5,926 nucleotides of DNA from an uncultured Bacillota bacterium (GTDB lineage Bacteria > Bacillota > Clostridia > Peptostreptococcales > Anaerovoracaceae), in assembly GCA_946629205.1 (NCBI GenBank), contig CAMOXP010000090.1:1-5926 (forward strand). Reading direction: 5' to 3'. Numbering within the stretch: position 1 is the stretch's first letter; every line of letters starts with the position of its first letter. The notes beneath the pieces are model-generated. The model was not told the DNA's origin and ran no database searches. It saw only the letters and a program-made list of their open reading frames with translations. A program made the translations under genes and the position numbers. Below are positions 1 to 5,926 of the stretch, piece after piece.

Positions 1-19
1 CATACCGCGGTAAAACTTC

Positions 20-54
20 AAAGGGTTTTCGTCCGTTTCGTTCGAAAACCCTTT
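20..54 (-). terminator. Hairpin terminator after pyk, probably bidirectional
   Basis: A perfect 12-bp inverted repeat (20-31 pairs with 43-54) encloses an 11-base loop and begins about 10 bases past the pyk stop codon. On the minus strand the stem is followed by a broken T tract (TTT, GAAG, TTTT), so it can end the pyk transcript but is not a textbook case. On the plus strand the stem runs into TTTTCT, a somewhat better U tract, so the same hairpin could also stop transcription arriving from the left. The upper stem is A/T-rich, with five G-C pairs in all. The inverted repeat is seen directly; termination is inferred from its position and shape. Confidence 0.82.
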
Positions 55-64
55 TCTCCATAGA

Positions 65-1516
65 TTATAACGCGTTTGTTACCGTTTCCACCTTGATGGT
101 GTTGGTGTTGCCGGATACGTTCAGCGGCAGTCCCGCACTGATCACGATGCGGTCACCGGCCTCCACAAACCCCTTTCTGACCGATGCCTGTATCGCTTCC
201 TCCAGCAGCTGATCCCACTCATATACGGATTCGGTCATGGCAGGATAGACATTCCTGACCAGAGCCAGCTTCCGGTACGCTTTATCCGAAGGCGTCGCGC
301 CGATGATCGGCTGCTGCGGATGGAACCGCGCCATCATCTTCGCCGTATATCCGGACTGTGTGATCGCGATCAGCGCCTTTGCGCCGATATCGTTCGCAGC
401 CTGACAGGCCGCGTGACCGATCGCAGTCGAAAGGTCCGCCGTTCCTCCCTCGACCATTTCCGCGTGCATCTGACCGATGTCTCTTCTGTGCGGTGAAGCC
501 TGCAGATCATGCTCCGCCTGCTCGAGGATCCTGGTCATGACTTCCACGGCGCGCACCGGGTAACTCCCCGCGGCGCTCTCACCGGACAGCATGACTGCCG
601 ACGTTCCATCGAACACCGCGTTGGCGACATCCGTGATCTCTGCCCTTGTGGGCGTCGGTTCGCTGATCATAGACTCCAGCATCTGCGTTGCCGTGATGAC
701 CGGCTTGCCCGCTTTGTTACATTTATATATGAACGTTTTCTGGATTCCCGGCAGTGTTGCGTAATCCACTTCCACGCCCATGTCGCCCCGGGCGATCATA
801 ATGCCGTCAGAGGCCGCCAGGATCTCATCGAAATTGCGGATGCCTTCCGGGTTTTCGATCTTGGAGATGATGTCGATGTTCTTCCCTCCGTTCCAGTCCA
901 AATACCGTCTGACGTCGTTCACGTCGTCTACGGATCTGATGAAAGACGCCGCTACATAATCCACATCATTTTCAATGCCGAAGAGAAGGTCTTCCCGGTC
1001 TTTCTCAGACAGGTAGTCCATCTCGAGATGGACATCGGGAACATTGACGCCCTTTTTCGTGCTCAGAACGCCGTCGTCCTTCGATATGCAAATGATGTCG
1101 CCGTCCTTGACGCTCTCGACCTCCATGCGCACCTTGCCGTCGTCGATCAGGATCAGCGTCCCCGGGCGGACCAGCGCCGCCAGTCCCTTATAGGAGATTC
1201 CGACGCCCTCTGCCGTTCCCGGTTCTTCATCGGATCCGCGCAGCACGAATTTCTGGCCTTTGCTTATGGATACTTTTCCTTCTGCAAAAGCCCCCAGGCG
1301 TATTTCAGGGCCCTTGGTGTCCAGCAGCACGGCTGCCGGCATCTCCATTTCCCTACACGCCTGGCGGAATGTGTTCATCTTCTCCTGATGCTCCTCATGG
1401 CTTCCATGAGAGAAATTGAATCTCGCCACGTTCATTCCCGCGGCGAGCATTTCTTTGATGACCTGCTTATCACTGCTGGCAGGTCCTAATGTACATACTA
1501 TTTTGGTAGCTTTCAT
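65..1516 (-). CDS. pyk: Pyruvate kinase
   Basis: Transfers phosphate from phosphoenolpyruvate to ADP, giving pyruvate and ATP in the last step of glycolysis; a cytosolic enzyme, normally a homotetramer. The 483-residue product is full length for the short bacterial form. Visible are the N-terminal barrel strand with ARFNFSHG (R32, N34, S36, H37), the DTKGPEIR segment (D66 to R73), the signature around K219 in IISKIENPEGI (catalytic Lys and metal-binding Glu221), RGDMGVEV (D245) and ITATQMLESM (T277). The B domain lies roughly at 75-160 and the regulatory C domain at 360-483. Glu71 matches the residue (Glu117 of muscle enzyme) associated with K+-dependent enzymes. The extra C-terminal PEP-utiliser-like domain of Bacillus enzymes is absent. 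The start is the first ATG, 3 bases after the glgP stop, with AGGA 9 bases upstream. It is the last gene before the terminator. Effector control cannot be read from the sequence. Confidence 0.98.
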   Translation of the reverse strand: MKATKIVCTLGPASSDKQVIKEMLAAGMNVARFNFSHGSHEEHQEKMNTFRQACREMEMPAAVLLDTKGPEIRLGAFAEGKVSISKGQKFVLRGSDEEPGTAEGVGISYKGLAALVRPGTLILIDDGKVRMEVESVKDGDIICISKDDGVLSTKKGVNVPDVHLEMDYLSEKDREDLLFGIENDVDYVAASFIRSVDDVNDVRRYLDWNGGKNIDIISKIENPEGIRNFDEILAASDGIMIARGDMGVEVDYATLPGIQKTFIYKCNKAGKPVITATQMLESMISEPTPTRAEITDVANAVFDGTSAVMLSGESAAGSYPVRAVEVMTRILEQAEHDLQASPHRRDIGQMHAEMVEGGTADLSTAIGHAACQAANDIGAKALIAITQSGYTAKMMARFHPQQPIIGATPSDKAYRKLALVRNVYPAMTESVYEWDQLLEEAIQASVRKGFVEAGDRIVISAGLPLNVSGNTNTIKVETVTNAL

Positions 1517-1519
1517 TAT

Positions 1520-3970
1520 TTATATTCCTGTTGTGTTCCAGATGCGGTCCGCGTAGTCGCGGATGCTGCGGTCGGCAGCGAACCGGGCTGCTTTCGCGAT
1601 GTTCTCAATGGACATGGCGTTCCATCTTTCCCTGTTCTCATAGGCTGCCTGAATGTCGTCATGGGCCCTGCAGTAATCCTCGAAATCAAGGAGGCACATG
1701 TACGGGTCGGCAATGCTGTATGACGGATGGAGCAGATAATTTTTGAGGTTCTCAAAGCTATGCCCCGCGAATCCTTCTCCGAGGGCGTCCACTGCTCTCT
1801 TCAGAACAGGATCGCTCTCATAAACCTGATAGGCGTTATACCCGTGCTGCAAAATCTCCCGCACTTCGTGTTCCCTCTTGCCGAAGATAAAGATGCTGTC
1901 CGGTCCGACGGCTTGTCGGATCTCGACGTTCGCGCCGTCGAGGGTTCCGATCGTGACCGCGCCGTTGATCATCATCTTCATATTTCCGGTGCCGCTGGCC
2001 TCCTTGCCTGCCAGTGAGATCTGCTCGGAGATCTCCGTTGCCGGCATGAGACCCTCTGCCATGGAAACGCTGTAGTTTTCCAGGAAGACGACCTTCAGTT
2101 TTTCGGCGATCTTCGGGTTCCGGTCGATTTCTTCGCTCAGCTTGCAGATCAGCCGGATGATTTCCTTAGCCAGGAAGTAACTCGGCGCCGCCTTAGCAGC
2201 GAACAGATACGTTTCCGGTCTCATATCCATATCCGGATTGTCCTTCAGCATCTGAAAACGGCTGATGATCCTGAGCGCGTTCATGAGCTGCCGCTTGTAT
2301 TCATGAAGCCGCTTAGCCTGCACGATAAAGATGGAATCCGGATCGATTTCCTTGCCGGAAGCCTTTTTGATTTTATCGGCAAAACGAGCTTTGTTTTCGC
2401 GCTTGATGTTCTCCAGCCTTTCGCAGACAGACGGATCCTCCCGGAAACGGAAGAAGTCCTCCAGCCTGCGGTCGTCCTTGCGGTAGTCTTTACCGATGCA
2501 ATCGTCGATGAGCTGTGCCAGCTTCGGATTGGACTGGCAGAGCCATCTTCTGTATGCGATGCCGTTGGTGACATTGGTGAATTTGTCCGGCTGCACGAGG
2601 AAGAAATCATGGAACAGATCGTCCTTCAGAATCTGCGAGTGGAGTTCCGATACGCCGTTGACCTTATGCGAGCCGATGACCGACAGATTGGCCATACGGA
2701 CCTGTCCGCTTCCGAGCACGGCCGTGTAGTCGACTTTGCCGTGATCTCCCGGGAATTTGGAGTACATGAACGCGCGGAACCGGCGGTCGATCTCTGAAAT
2801 GATCGAGAACACACGGGGCATCATCGCCTGGACCAGAGAGGTCTTCCACCTCTCCAGTGCCTCTGCCAGCACCGTGTGGTTCGTATAGGAAACTGATCCG
2901 ACCACTCTCTCCCATGCGTAATCCCAGCCGCAGCCGTAGTCATCCATGAAAATACGCATCAGCTCCGGTATGCACAGAGCCGGGTGGGTGTCGTTGATGT
3001 GGATCACATTCTTCAGATGGAAGTTATCCAGATTACCGTACAGCTGCATGTGGTCGCGGACGATGTTCTGACAGGATGCGGAGACCATGAAGTACTGCTG
3101 CTTCAGGCGCAGTTCCTTGCCCTCTTCAATATTGTCAGGCGGATACAGGACCTTGGTGATCGCTTCCGCCCGGTTGTTCCGCTGCGCGGCCTTTGTGAAG
3201 TCGCCGCTGTTAAAGCTCTTCATATCGAAGCCTTCCGAGTCGATGGCGCGCCACAGTCTCAGCTTGCATACAGCGTCATTGCCTGCGCCCGGCACGTACA
3301 TATCATAAGGGATGGCTTTGACCACCTGCGGTTCATCCAGTGAAGACTGCAGGCCCTTCTCGTCCCACCATTCGGTGTAACGTCCGTAAAAATTCACATA
3401 GAACGGGTCGTCGTCTCTCTTGTTGAGCCACACGCCGCCGCCGGGGATCCAGTTGTCCGGCATTTCGACCTGCCAGCCGTCCTCGATCATCTGCTTGAAC
3501 AGACCGTATTCATACCGCAGCGAGAACCCCGTTGCATCGTAGTTCCCTGTAGCCATAGCGGACAGGAAACATGCGGCAAGTCTTCCCAGACCGCCGTTGC
3601 CCAGTCCTGCATCCGGCTCGCAGTCGAAGACGTCATCGAGCGAGAGGCCTTTGCTCTCGACCAGTTTCTGAACATTGTCCATCTCTCCGAGACAGTACAG
3701 CGCGTTCTTCAGAGACTGCCCCATGAGGAATTCCATGCAGACATAGTAGATTTTTTTCTTGCCTGAAGATGTTAATTCTGCTTTGTTTTTCTTTTTCTTG
3801 AACTCCACATAGCGGTTCTGCAGCTCCCGGTTCACGATCCTGGCCAGCGCCTTATAGATCTGTTCTGCGGTTGCGTCTTCGAAACTTGTATGAAGCCGGT
3901 CTTCCAGATAATCGTTTAATACAACATCTAATTTTCTTTTGTTTTCAATTATTCGCTTTCTGCTTTTCAT
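1520..3970 (-). CDS. glgP: Glycogen/alpha-glucan phosphorylase (GT35)
   Basis: Releases glucose-1-phosphate from the non-reducing ends of glycogen or other alpha-1,4-glucans using inorganic phosphate and pyridoxal phosphate; cytosolic. The 816-residue length is normal for the family. In order: a Lys-rich N-terminal stretch (58-73), the glycine-rich loop LGNGGLGRLAACF (123-135), NDTHPALCIPELMR (326-339), YTNHTVLAEALE (362-373, His365), TNGIAYRRWL (468-477), the cofactor-phosphate motif KRLHEYKRQL (553-562) and the pyridoxal-phosphate site EASGTGNMK with Lys665 as the Schiff-base lysine, followed by TIGTLDGANVE. All expected catalytic elements are present. Some motif positions differ from the animal and E. 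coli enzymes (AAKAAPS for GKAAPG; FLSAMAT for FLDSMAT), probably lineage variation. The N terminus lacks the phosphorylatable region of animal enzymes. The start is the first ATG, 6 bases past glgA; no later Met leaves the N-terminal domain intact. Whether the substrate is glycogen or maltodextrin is not decided by sequence alone, but the glgA neighbour favours glycogen. Confidence 0.97.
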   Translation of the reverse strand: MKSRKRIIENKRKLDVVLNDYLEDRLHTSFEDATAEQIYKALARIVNRELQNRYVEFKKKKNKAELTSSGKKKIYYVCMEFLMGQSLKNALYCLGEMDNVQKLVESKGLSLDDVFDCEPDAGLGNGGLGRLAACFLSAMATGNYDATGFSLRYEYGLFKQMIEDGWQVEMPDNWIPGGGVWLNKRDDDPFYVNFYGRYTEWWDEKGLQSSLDEPQVVKAIPYDMYVPGAGNDAVCKLRLWRAIDSEGFDMKSFNSGDFTKAAQRNNRAEAITKVLYPPDNIEEGKELRLKQQYFMVSASCQNIVRDHMQLYGNLDNFHLKNVIHINDTHPALCIPELMRIFMDDYGCGWDYAWERVVGSVSYTNHTVLAEALERWKTSLVQAMMPRVFSIISEIDRRFRAFMYSKFPGDHGKVDYTAVLGSGQVRMANLSVIGSHKVNGVSELHSQILKDDLFHDFFLVQPDKFTNVTNGIAYRRWLCQSNPKLAQLIDDCIGKDYRKDDRRLEDFFRFREDPSVCERLENIKRENKARFADKIKKASGKEIDPDSIFIVQAKRLHEYKRQLMNALRIISRFQMLKDNPDMDMRPETYLFAAKAAPSYFLAKEIIRLICKLSEEIDRNPKIAEKLKVVFLENYSVSMAEGLMPATEISEQISLAGKEASGTGNMKMMINGAVTIGTLDGANVEIRQAVGPDSIFIFGKREHEVREILQHGYNAYQVYESDPVLKRAVDALGEGFAGHSFENLKNYLLHPSYSIADPYMCLLDFEDYCRAHDDIQAAYENRERWNAMSIENIAKAARFAADRSIRDYADRIWNTTGI
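1526..1529 (-). promoter_or_regulatory. Ribosome binding site of pyk inside the end of glgP
   Basis: AGGA on the minus strand lies 9 bases before the pyk ATG and inside the last codons of glgP, so the ribosome ending glgP passes over the pyk initiation site. With a 3-base gap between the genes, translational coupling is likely. The motif is short, so the strength of this site is uncertain. Confidence 0.6.
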
Positions 3971-3991
3971 AACTGTTTATTTTAGTTCTCC
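3971..3991 (-). promoter_or_regulatory. glgP translation start region without a well-placed Shine-Dalgarno
   Basis: The only SD-like word upstream of the glgP ATG is GGAG (3988-3991), inside the end of glgA and 17 bases from the start codon, well beyond the usual 5-10. The intervening bases are A/T-rich (AACTAAAATAAACAGTT) and should be unstructured. With the glgA stop 6 bases away, initiation probably relies on ribosomes finishing glgA (coupling) or on the unstructured A-rich leader. The word TAAAAT could mimic a -10 box, but no -35 sits at a proper distance. Confidence 0.45.
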
Positions 3992-5410
3992 GTAAAGTTT
4001 ACTATATTCTTTCGCCGATCTCTCCCAGGTGAAGTCTTCATCCATAATGTGCTTCACCATCGTGTTCCATTTCTTTCTGTCCCCATAGAGATTGAGGGCT
4101 CTGCGGATGGCGTATTCCAGTTCGCCTCCGTTGAATTCGAAGAAGGTGAATCCGTTTCCGTTTTCGCCGTCCCACTCCTGGATGGAATCTGCAAGTCCGC
4201 CGGTCAGCCGCACGATCGGCGTATTGCCGTAGCGGCATCCGATCATCTGCGCCAGTCCGCACGCCTCGCTTCTCGACGGCATCAGGAGCATGTCGCCGGC
4301 AGCGTAGATTTCATGGGCTGTCTTCGTATTGAACTCGATCAGAGACCGGACCTTCTCCGGATAACGGTACTGCAGACCTCTGAAATAGTCCTCATATCCA
4401 GCGTCGCCGGTACCCAGCATCACAAACTGCATATCGGTATTTGCCAGCAGATTATCCATGATATCCGCGATGATGTCCACGCCCTTCGGTGCTACGAGGC
4501 GCGAAATCATAGTCACCATCGGCGCGTCTGTCAGCTGCAGTCCGAGTCTCTTCTGCAGGGCGCGTTTGCACCATCTCTTACCTCTGATGTTTGCTGAGGA
4601 ATAAGAATATCCTAAGAACGGATCATTGGTTGGATCATAGCTCACCGTATCGATGCCGTTCAGGATGCCGATCATCTTGTATTCGTTGTCTCTGATGACG
4701 CCGTCCATTCCAAACGCACTGACCGGATACGTCAGTTCGCGCGCATAAGTCGGGCTGACAGTCGTGATCAGATCCGCCAGCAGGATCGCACCTTTCATCA
4801 GATTGACATCGCCGTCTTTCATCAGATAGTGGTTATCGGCATCATCGATACCGATGCATTCGCCCAGCACATCCTTTCCGTATCTGCCCTGGTACTCCAC
4901 ATTGTGGATGGTGAAAACGGCCTTCATTCCACGATCCGCATAGACCGTCTTGGCGAAAACGACTGCAAGCGCCGTCTGCCAGTCATTGGCGTGGATGATA
5001 TCCGGCGCAAATCCCGTAATATCAGCGCTCTCGATCACAGCGCGGCTGAAGAATGAGAACCGTTCACAGTCATCATAGAACCCGTAGAGCTTGCTGCGTT
5101 TGAAATAGTACTCGTTGTCAACGAAATAATAGATCACGCCGTCTTTCTCAAGCTCGAAGATCCCCATATACTGGCTGCGCCAGGAAACAGGGATATCCTT
5201 GTGTCCAAGGAACGTCATCTTCTCACGCCACTCCGGTTTCACCGAGCCGTACAAAGGCATGATGACTCTGCACTCGATTTCAGAATCCTCCATGTGGTTG
5301 ACCGCTCTGGGAAGGGAGCCTGCAACTTCTCCAAGCCCGCCGGTCCCGCTGAAGGGCATGACCTCCGGCGAGGCGACGAGTACCTTTGTTTTTTCTACTT
5401 TACTATCCAT
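3977..5410 (-). CDS. glgA: Glycogen synthase, ADP-glucose type (GT5)
   Basis: Transfers glucose from ADP-glucose to the non-reducing end of a growing alpha-1,4-glucan in bacterial glycogen synthesis; cytosolic, two Rossmann domains (GT-B fold). From the ATG at 5410 the product has 477 residues, normal for bacterial GlgA. Visible are PFSGTGGLGEVAGSLP (19-34, the nucleotide-sugar loop), HANDWQTAL (140-148), FTIHNVEYQG (166-175, His169), TVSPTYARE (217-225), NGID (251-254), the phosphate-binding SRLVAPKG (303-310, Arg304 and Lys309), PSRSEACGLAQ (378-388, Glu382) and LTGGLADSI (402-410). Two motifs differ from the E. coli type: GTGGL for KTGGL and SEACG for FEPCG. An in-frame ATG at 5416 would add Met-Ile, but the AGGGGG motif sits only 1 base from it and 7 from the ATG at 5410. 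The gene follows gap by about 24 bases without a hairpin and precedes glgP by 6 bases. ADP- over UDP-glucose specificity is inferred from the family. Confidence 0.97.
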   Translation of the reverse strand: MDSKVEKTKVLVASPEVMPFSGTGGLGEVAGSLPRAVNHMEDSEIECRVIMPLYGSVKPEWREKMTFLGHKDIPVSWRSQYMGIFELEKDGVIYYFVDNEYYFKRSKLYGFYDDCERFSFFSRAVIESADITGFAPDIIHANDWQTALAVVFAKTVYADRGMKAVFTIHNVEYQGRYGKDVLGECIGIDDADNHYLMKDGDVNLMKGAILLADLITTVSPTYARELTYPVSAFGMDGVIRDNEYKMIGILNGIDTVSYDPTNDPFLGYSYSSANIRGKRWCKRALQKRLGLQLTDAPMVTMISRLVAPKGVDIIADIMDNLLANTDMQFVMLGTGDAGYEDYFRGLQYRYPEKVRSLIEFNTKTAHEIYAAGDMLLMPSRSEACGLAQMIGCRYGNTPIVRLTGGLADSIQEWDGENGNGFTFFEFNGGELEYAIRRALNLYGDRKKWNTMVKHIMDEDFTWERSAKEYSKLYGELK

Positions 5411-5417
5411 GATCATT

Positions 5418-5423
5418 CCCCCT
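5418..5423 (-). promoter_or_regulatory. Shine-Dalgarno of glgA that decides its start
   Basis: The minus strand reads AGGGGG, which pairs with the 16S rRNA tail as AGGAGG with one G-U wobble. It stands 7 bases from the ATG at 5410 but only 1 base from the ATG at 5416, so the downstream ATG is the better start. It lies in the short gap between the gap stop codon and glgA. Confidence 0.75.
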
Positions 5424-5434
5424 GTCTAAGTAAA

Positions 5435-5926
5435 TTATACAAGGGTTCCCAGATGCTTCATGGTTCTGATGAGCTGGTGTACATAGCTCATTTCGTTATC
5501 ATACCATGCTACGATTCTGACTTCGTAGATGTGTGTTCCGCACTTCTCTGCCAATGTCTGTGTGGCATCGAAGAGAGCGCCGTAGCTGATGCCGATGATA
5601 TCGCTGGATACCAGTTCTTCCTCTGTGTATCCGAATGACTCAGAAGCTGCAGCCTTCATGGCTTCGTTGATGCCTTCCACACTGACGGAATCTGTCATAT
5701 CCTTCAGTGTTGCGTCGAGGATCGTGATGGAACCGGACGGAACAGGAACTCTCTGAGCGGAACCGATGAGCTTGCCGTCAAGTTCCGGAATAACCAGACC
5801 GATTGCTTTTGCAGCGCCGGTTGAGTTCGGAACGATGTTGATGGCGCCGGCTCTCGCACGTCTGAAGTCACCCTTTCTGTGCGGTCCGTCCAGCAGCATC
5901 TGATCGCCGGTGTAAGCGTGGATCGT
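5435..5926 (-). CDS. gap: Glyceraldehyde-3-phosphate dehydrogenase, C-terminal half (partial)
   Basis: Oxidises and phosphorylates glyceraldehyde-3-phosphate to 1,3-bisphosphoglycerate with NAD(P)+ in glycolysis; a cytosolic homotetramer. The window holds the last 163 residues of a protein usually about 335-340 long; the frame is open to the right edge, so the start and the NAD-binding domain lie outside. The first visible residues are TIHAYTGDQ, whose His is the catalytic base (His176 of the Bacillus enzyme). The active-site Cys lies some 25 residues further upstream, off the window. Also seen are RKGDFRRARA, the phosphate-site STGAAKAIG, QRVPVPSGS (Arg231 equivalent), LVSSDIIG and WYDNE (Asn313 equivalent) near the end. 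The ATG at 5899 lies inside the conserved domain and is not the real start. No terminator is visible between this gene and glgA, which suggests readthrough. Cofactor preference cannot be judged, since the Rossmann domain is missing. Confidence 0.97.
   Translation of the reverse strand, partial: TIHAYTGDQMLLDGPHRKGDFRRARAGAINIVPNSTGAAKAIGLVIPELDGKLIGSAQRVPVPSGSITILDATLKDMTDSVSVEGINEAMKAAASESFGYTEEELVSSDIIGISYGALFDATQTLAEKCGTHIYEVRIVAWYDNEMSYVHQLIRTMKHLGTLV

Larger units (their letters stand above)
20..5926 (-). other. Putative transcription unit gap-glgA-glgP-pyk
   Basis: All four genes share a strand. The gaps are about 24, 6 and 3 bases, with no hairpin in any of them; the only terminator-like structure follows pyk. 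Cotranscription of glgA, glgP and pyk is strongly implied by the spacing. Inclusion of gap is likely but less sure, because its own promoter and the junction behaviour lie partly outside the window. No promoter could be recognised in the 18-24 bases before glgA. Confidence 0.65.

Noticed and set aside
509..1489. Long plus-strand open frame of 326 codons opposite pyk
   Set aside because: It lies wholly antisense to a highly conserved pyk. Its translation is rich in His, Arg and Asp with no recognisable motif, as expected from codon bias of the real gene. No Shine-Dalgarno or promoter was evident.
2303..2797. Plus-strand frame of 164 codons opposite glgP
   Set aside because: Shadow of the glgP reading frame; no family resemblance and no initiation signal.
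3751..3757. Run of seven A on the coding strand of glgP, possible slippage site
   Set aside because: It encodes part of a Lys-rich stretch (residues 71-74). Seven bases is short for efficient slippage, and the frame stays open and family-like on both sides.
3971..4010. AT-rich stretch before glgP with TAAAAT, a possible internal promoter
   Set aside because: No acceptable -35 hexamer is found about 17 bases upstream; the 26% G+C is explained by the gene junction and Lys/Tyr codons.
4049..4597. Plus-strand frame of 182 codons opposite glgA
   Set aside because: Antisense to conserved catalytic motifs of glgA and without recognisable domains.
4912..4926. TGAAAACGGCCTTCA, resembling a catabolite-repression (cre) site
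   Set aside because: It departs from the cre consensus in the right half and lies deep inside glgA, explained by coding.
5201..5638. Plus-strand frame of 145 codons crossing the glgA-gap junction
   Set aside because: Covers the antisense of two conserved genes and the short gap between them; no support beyond being open.
5435..5899. Start of gap at the ATG at 5899
   Set aside because: The frame continues to the window edge with conserved GAPDH residues (TIHAYTGDQ), so this Met is internal.

Overview
The window is an ordinary-looking piece of a bacterial chromosome. It carries four genes of central carbon and storage-polysaccharide metabolism, all on the minus strand and all reading right to left. 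In transcription order they are gap (glyceraldehyde-3-phosphate dehydrogenase, only the C-terminal half, running off the right edge), glgA (glycogen synthase), glgP (glycogen phosphorylase) and pyk (pyruvate kinase). A hairpin terminator follows pyk at the left end. All complete genes are open end to end, with no frameshift, insertion sequence, RNA gene or CRISPR array visible.

The likely host is an anaerobic member of the Firmicutes (class Clostridia), with moderate G+C by eye. This rests on the clostridial flavour of the GlgA (a GTGGL motif where KTGGL is classical) and of the GlgP and GAPDH sequences, a strong purine-rich Shine-Dalgarno before glgA, and a pyruvate kinase of the short type with a K+-dependence signature. 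A finer placement cannot be supported from the sequence alone.

Layout from right to left: gap ends at 5435. Eighteen to 24 bases with no hairpin separate it from glgA, whose better-supported start is 5410. glgA ends at 3977, 6 bases before the glgP start (3970). glgP ends at 1520, 3 bases before the pyk start (1516). A 12-bp inverted repeat (20-54) lies just past the pyk stop. There is no gene-free stretch longer than about 65 bases. The spacing points to one transcription unit that may begin upstream of gap, outside the window.

Functionally, GlgA extends alpha-1,4-glucan from ADP-glucose. GlgP phosphorolyses it to glucose-1-phosphate, which enters glycolysis. GAPDH and pyruvate kinase are two steps of the lower glycolytic branch that leads to ATP and pyruvate. 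Storage and mobilisation enzymes are therefore set between two lower-glycolysis enzymes. The usual partners glgC, glgD and glgB (precursor synthesis and branching) are not in the window. This gene order is the most notable aspect; I do not see evidence of an undescribed system.
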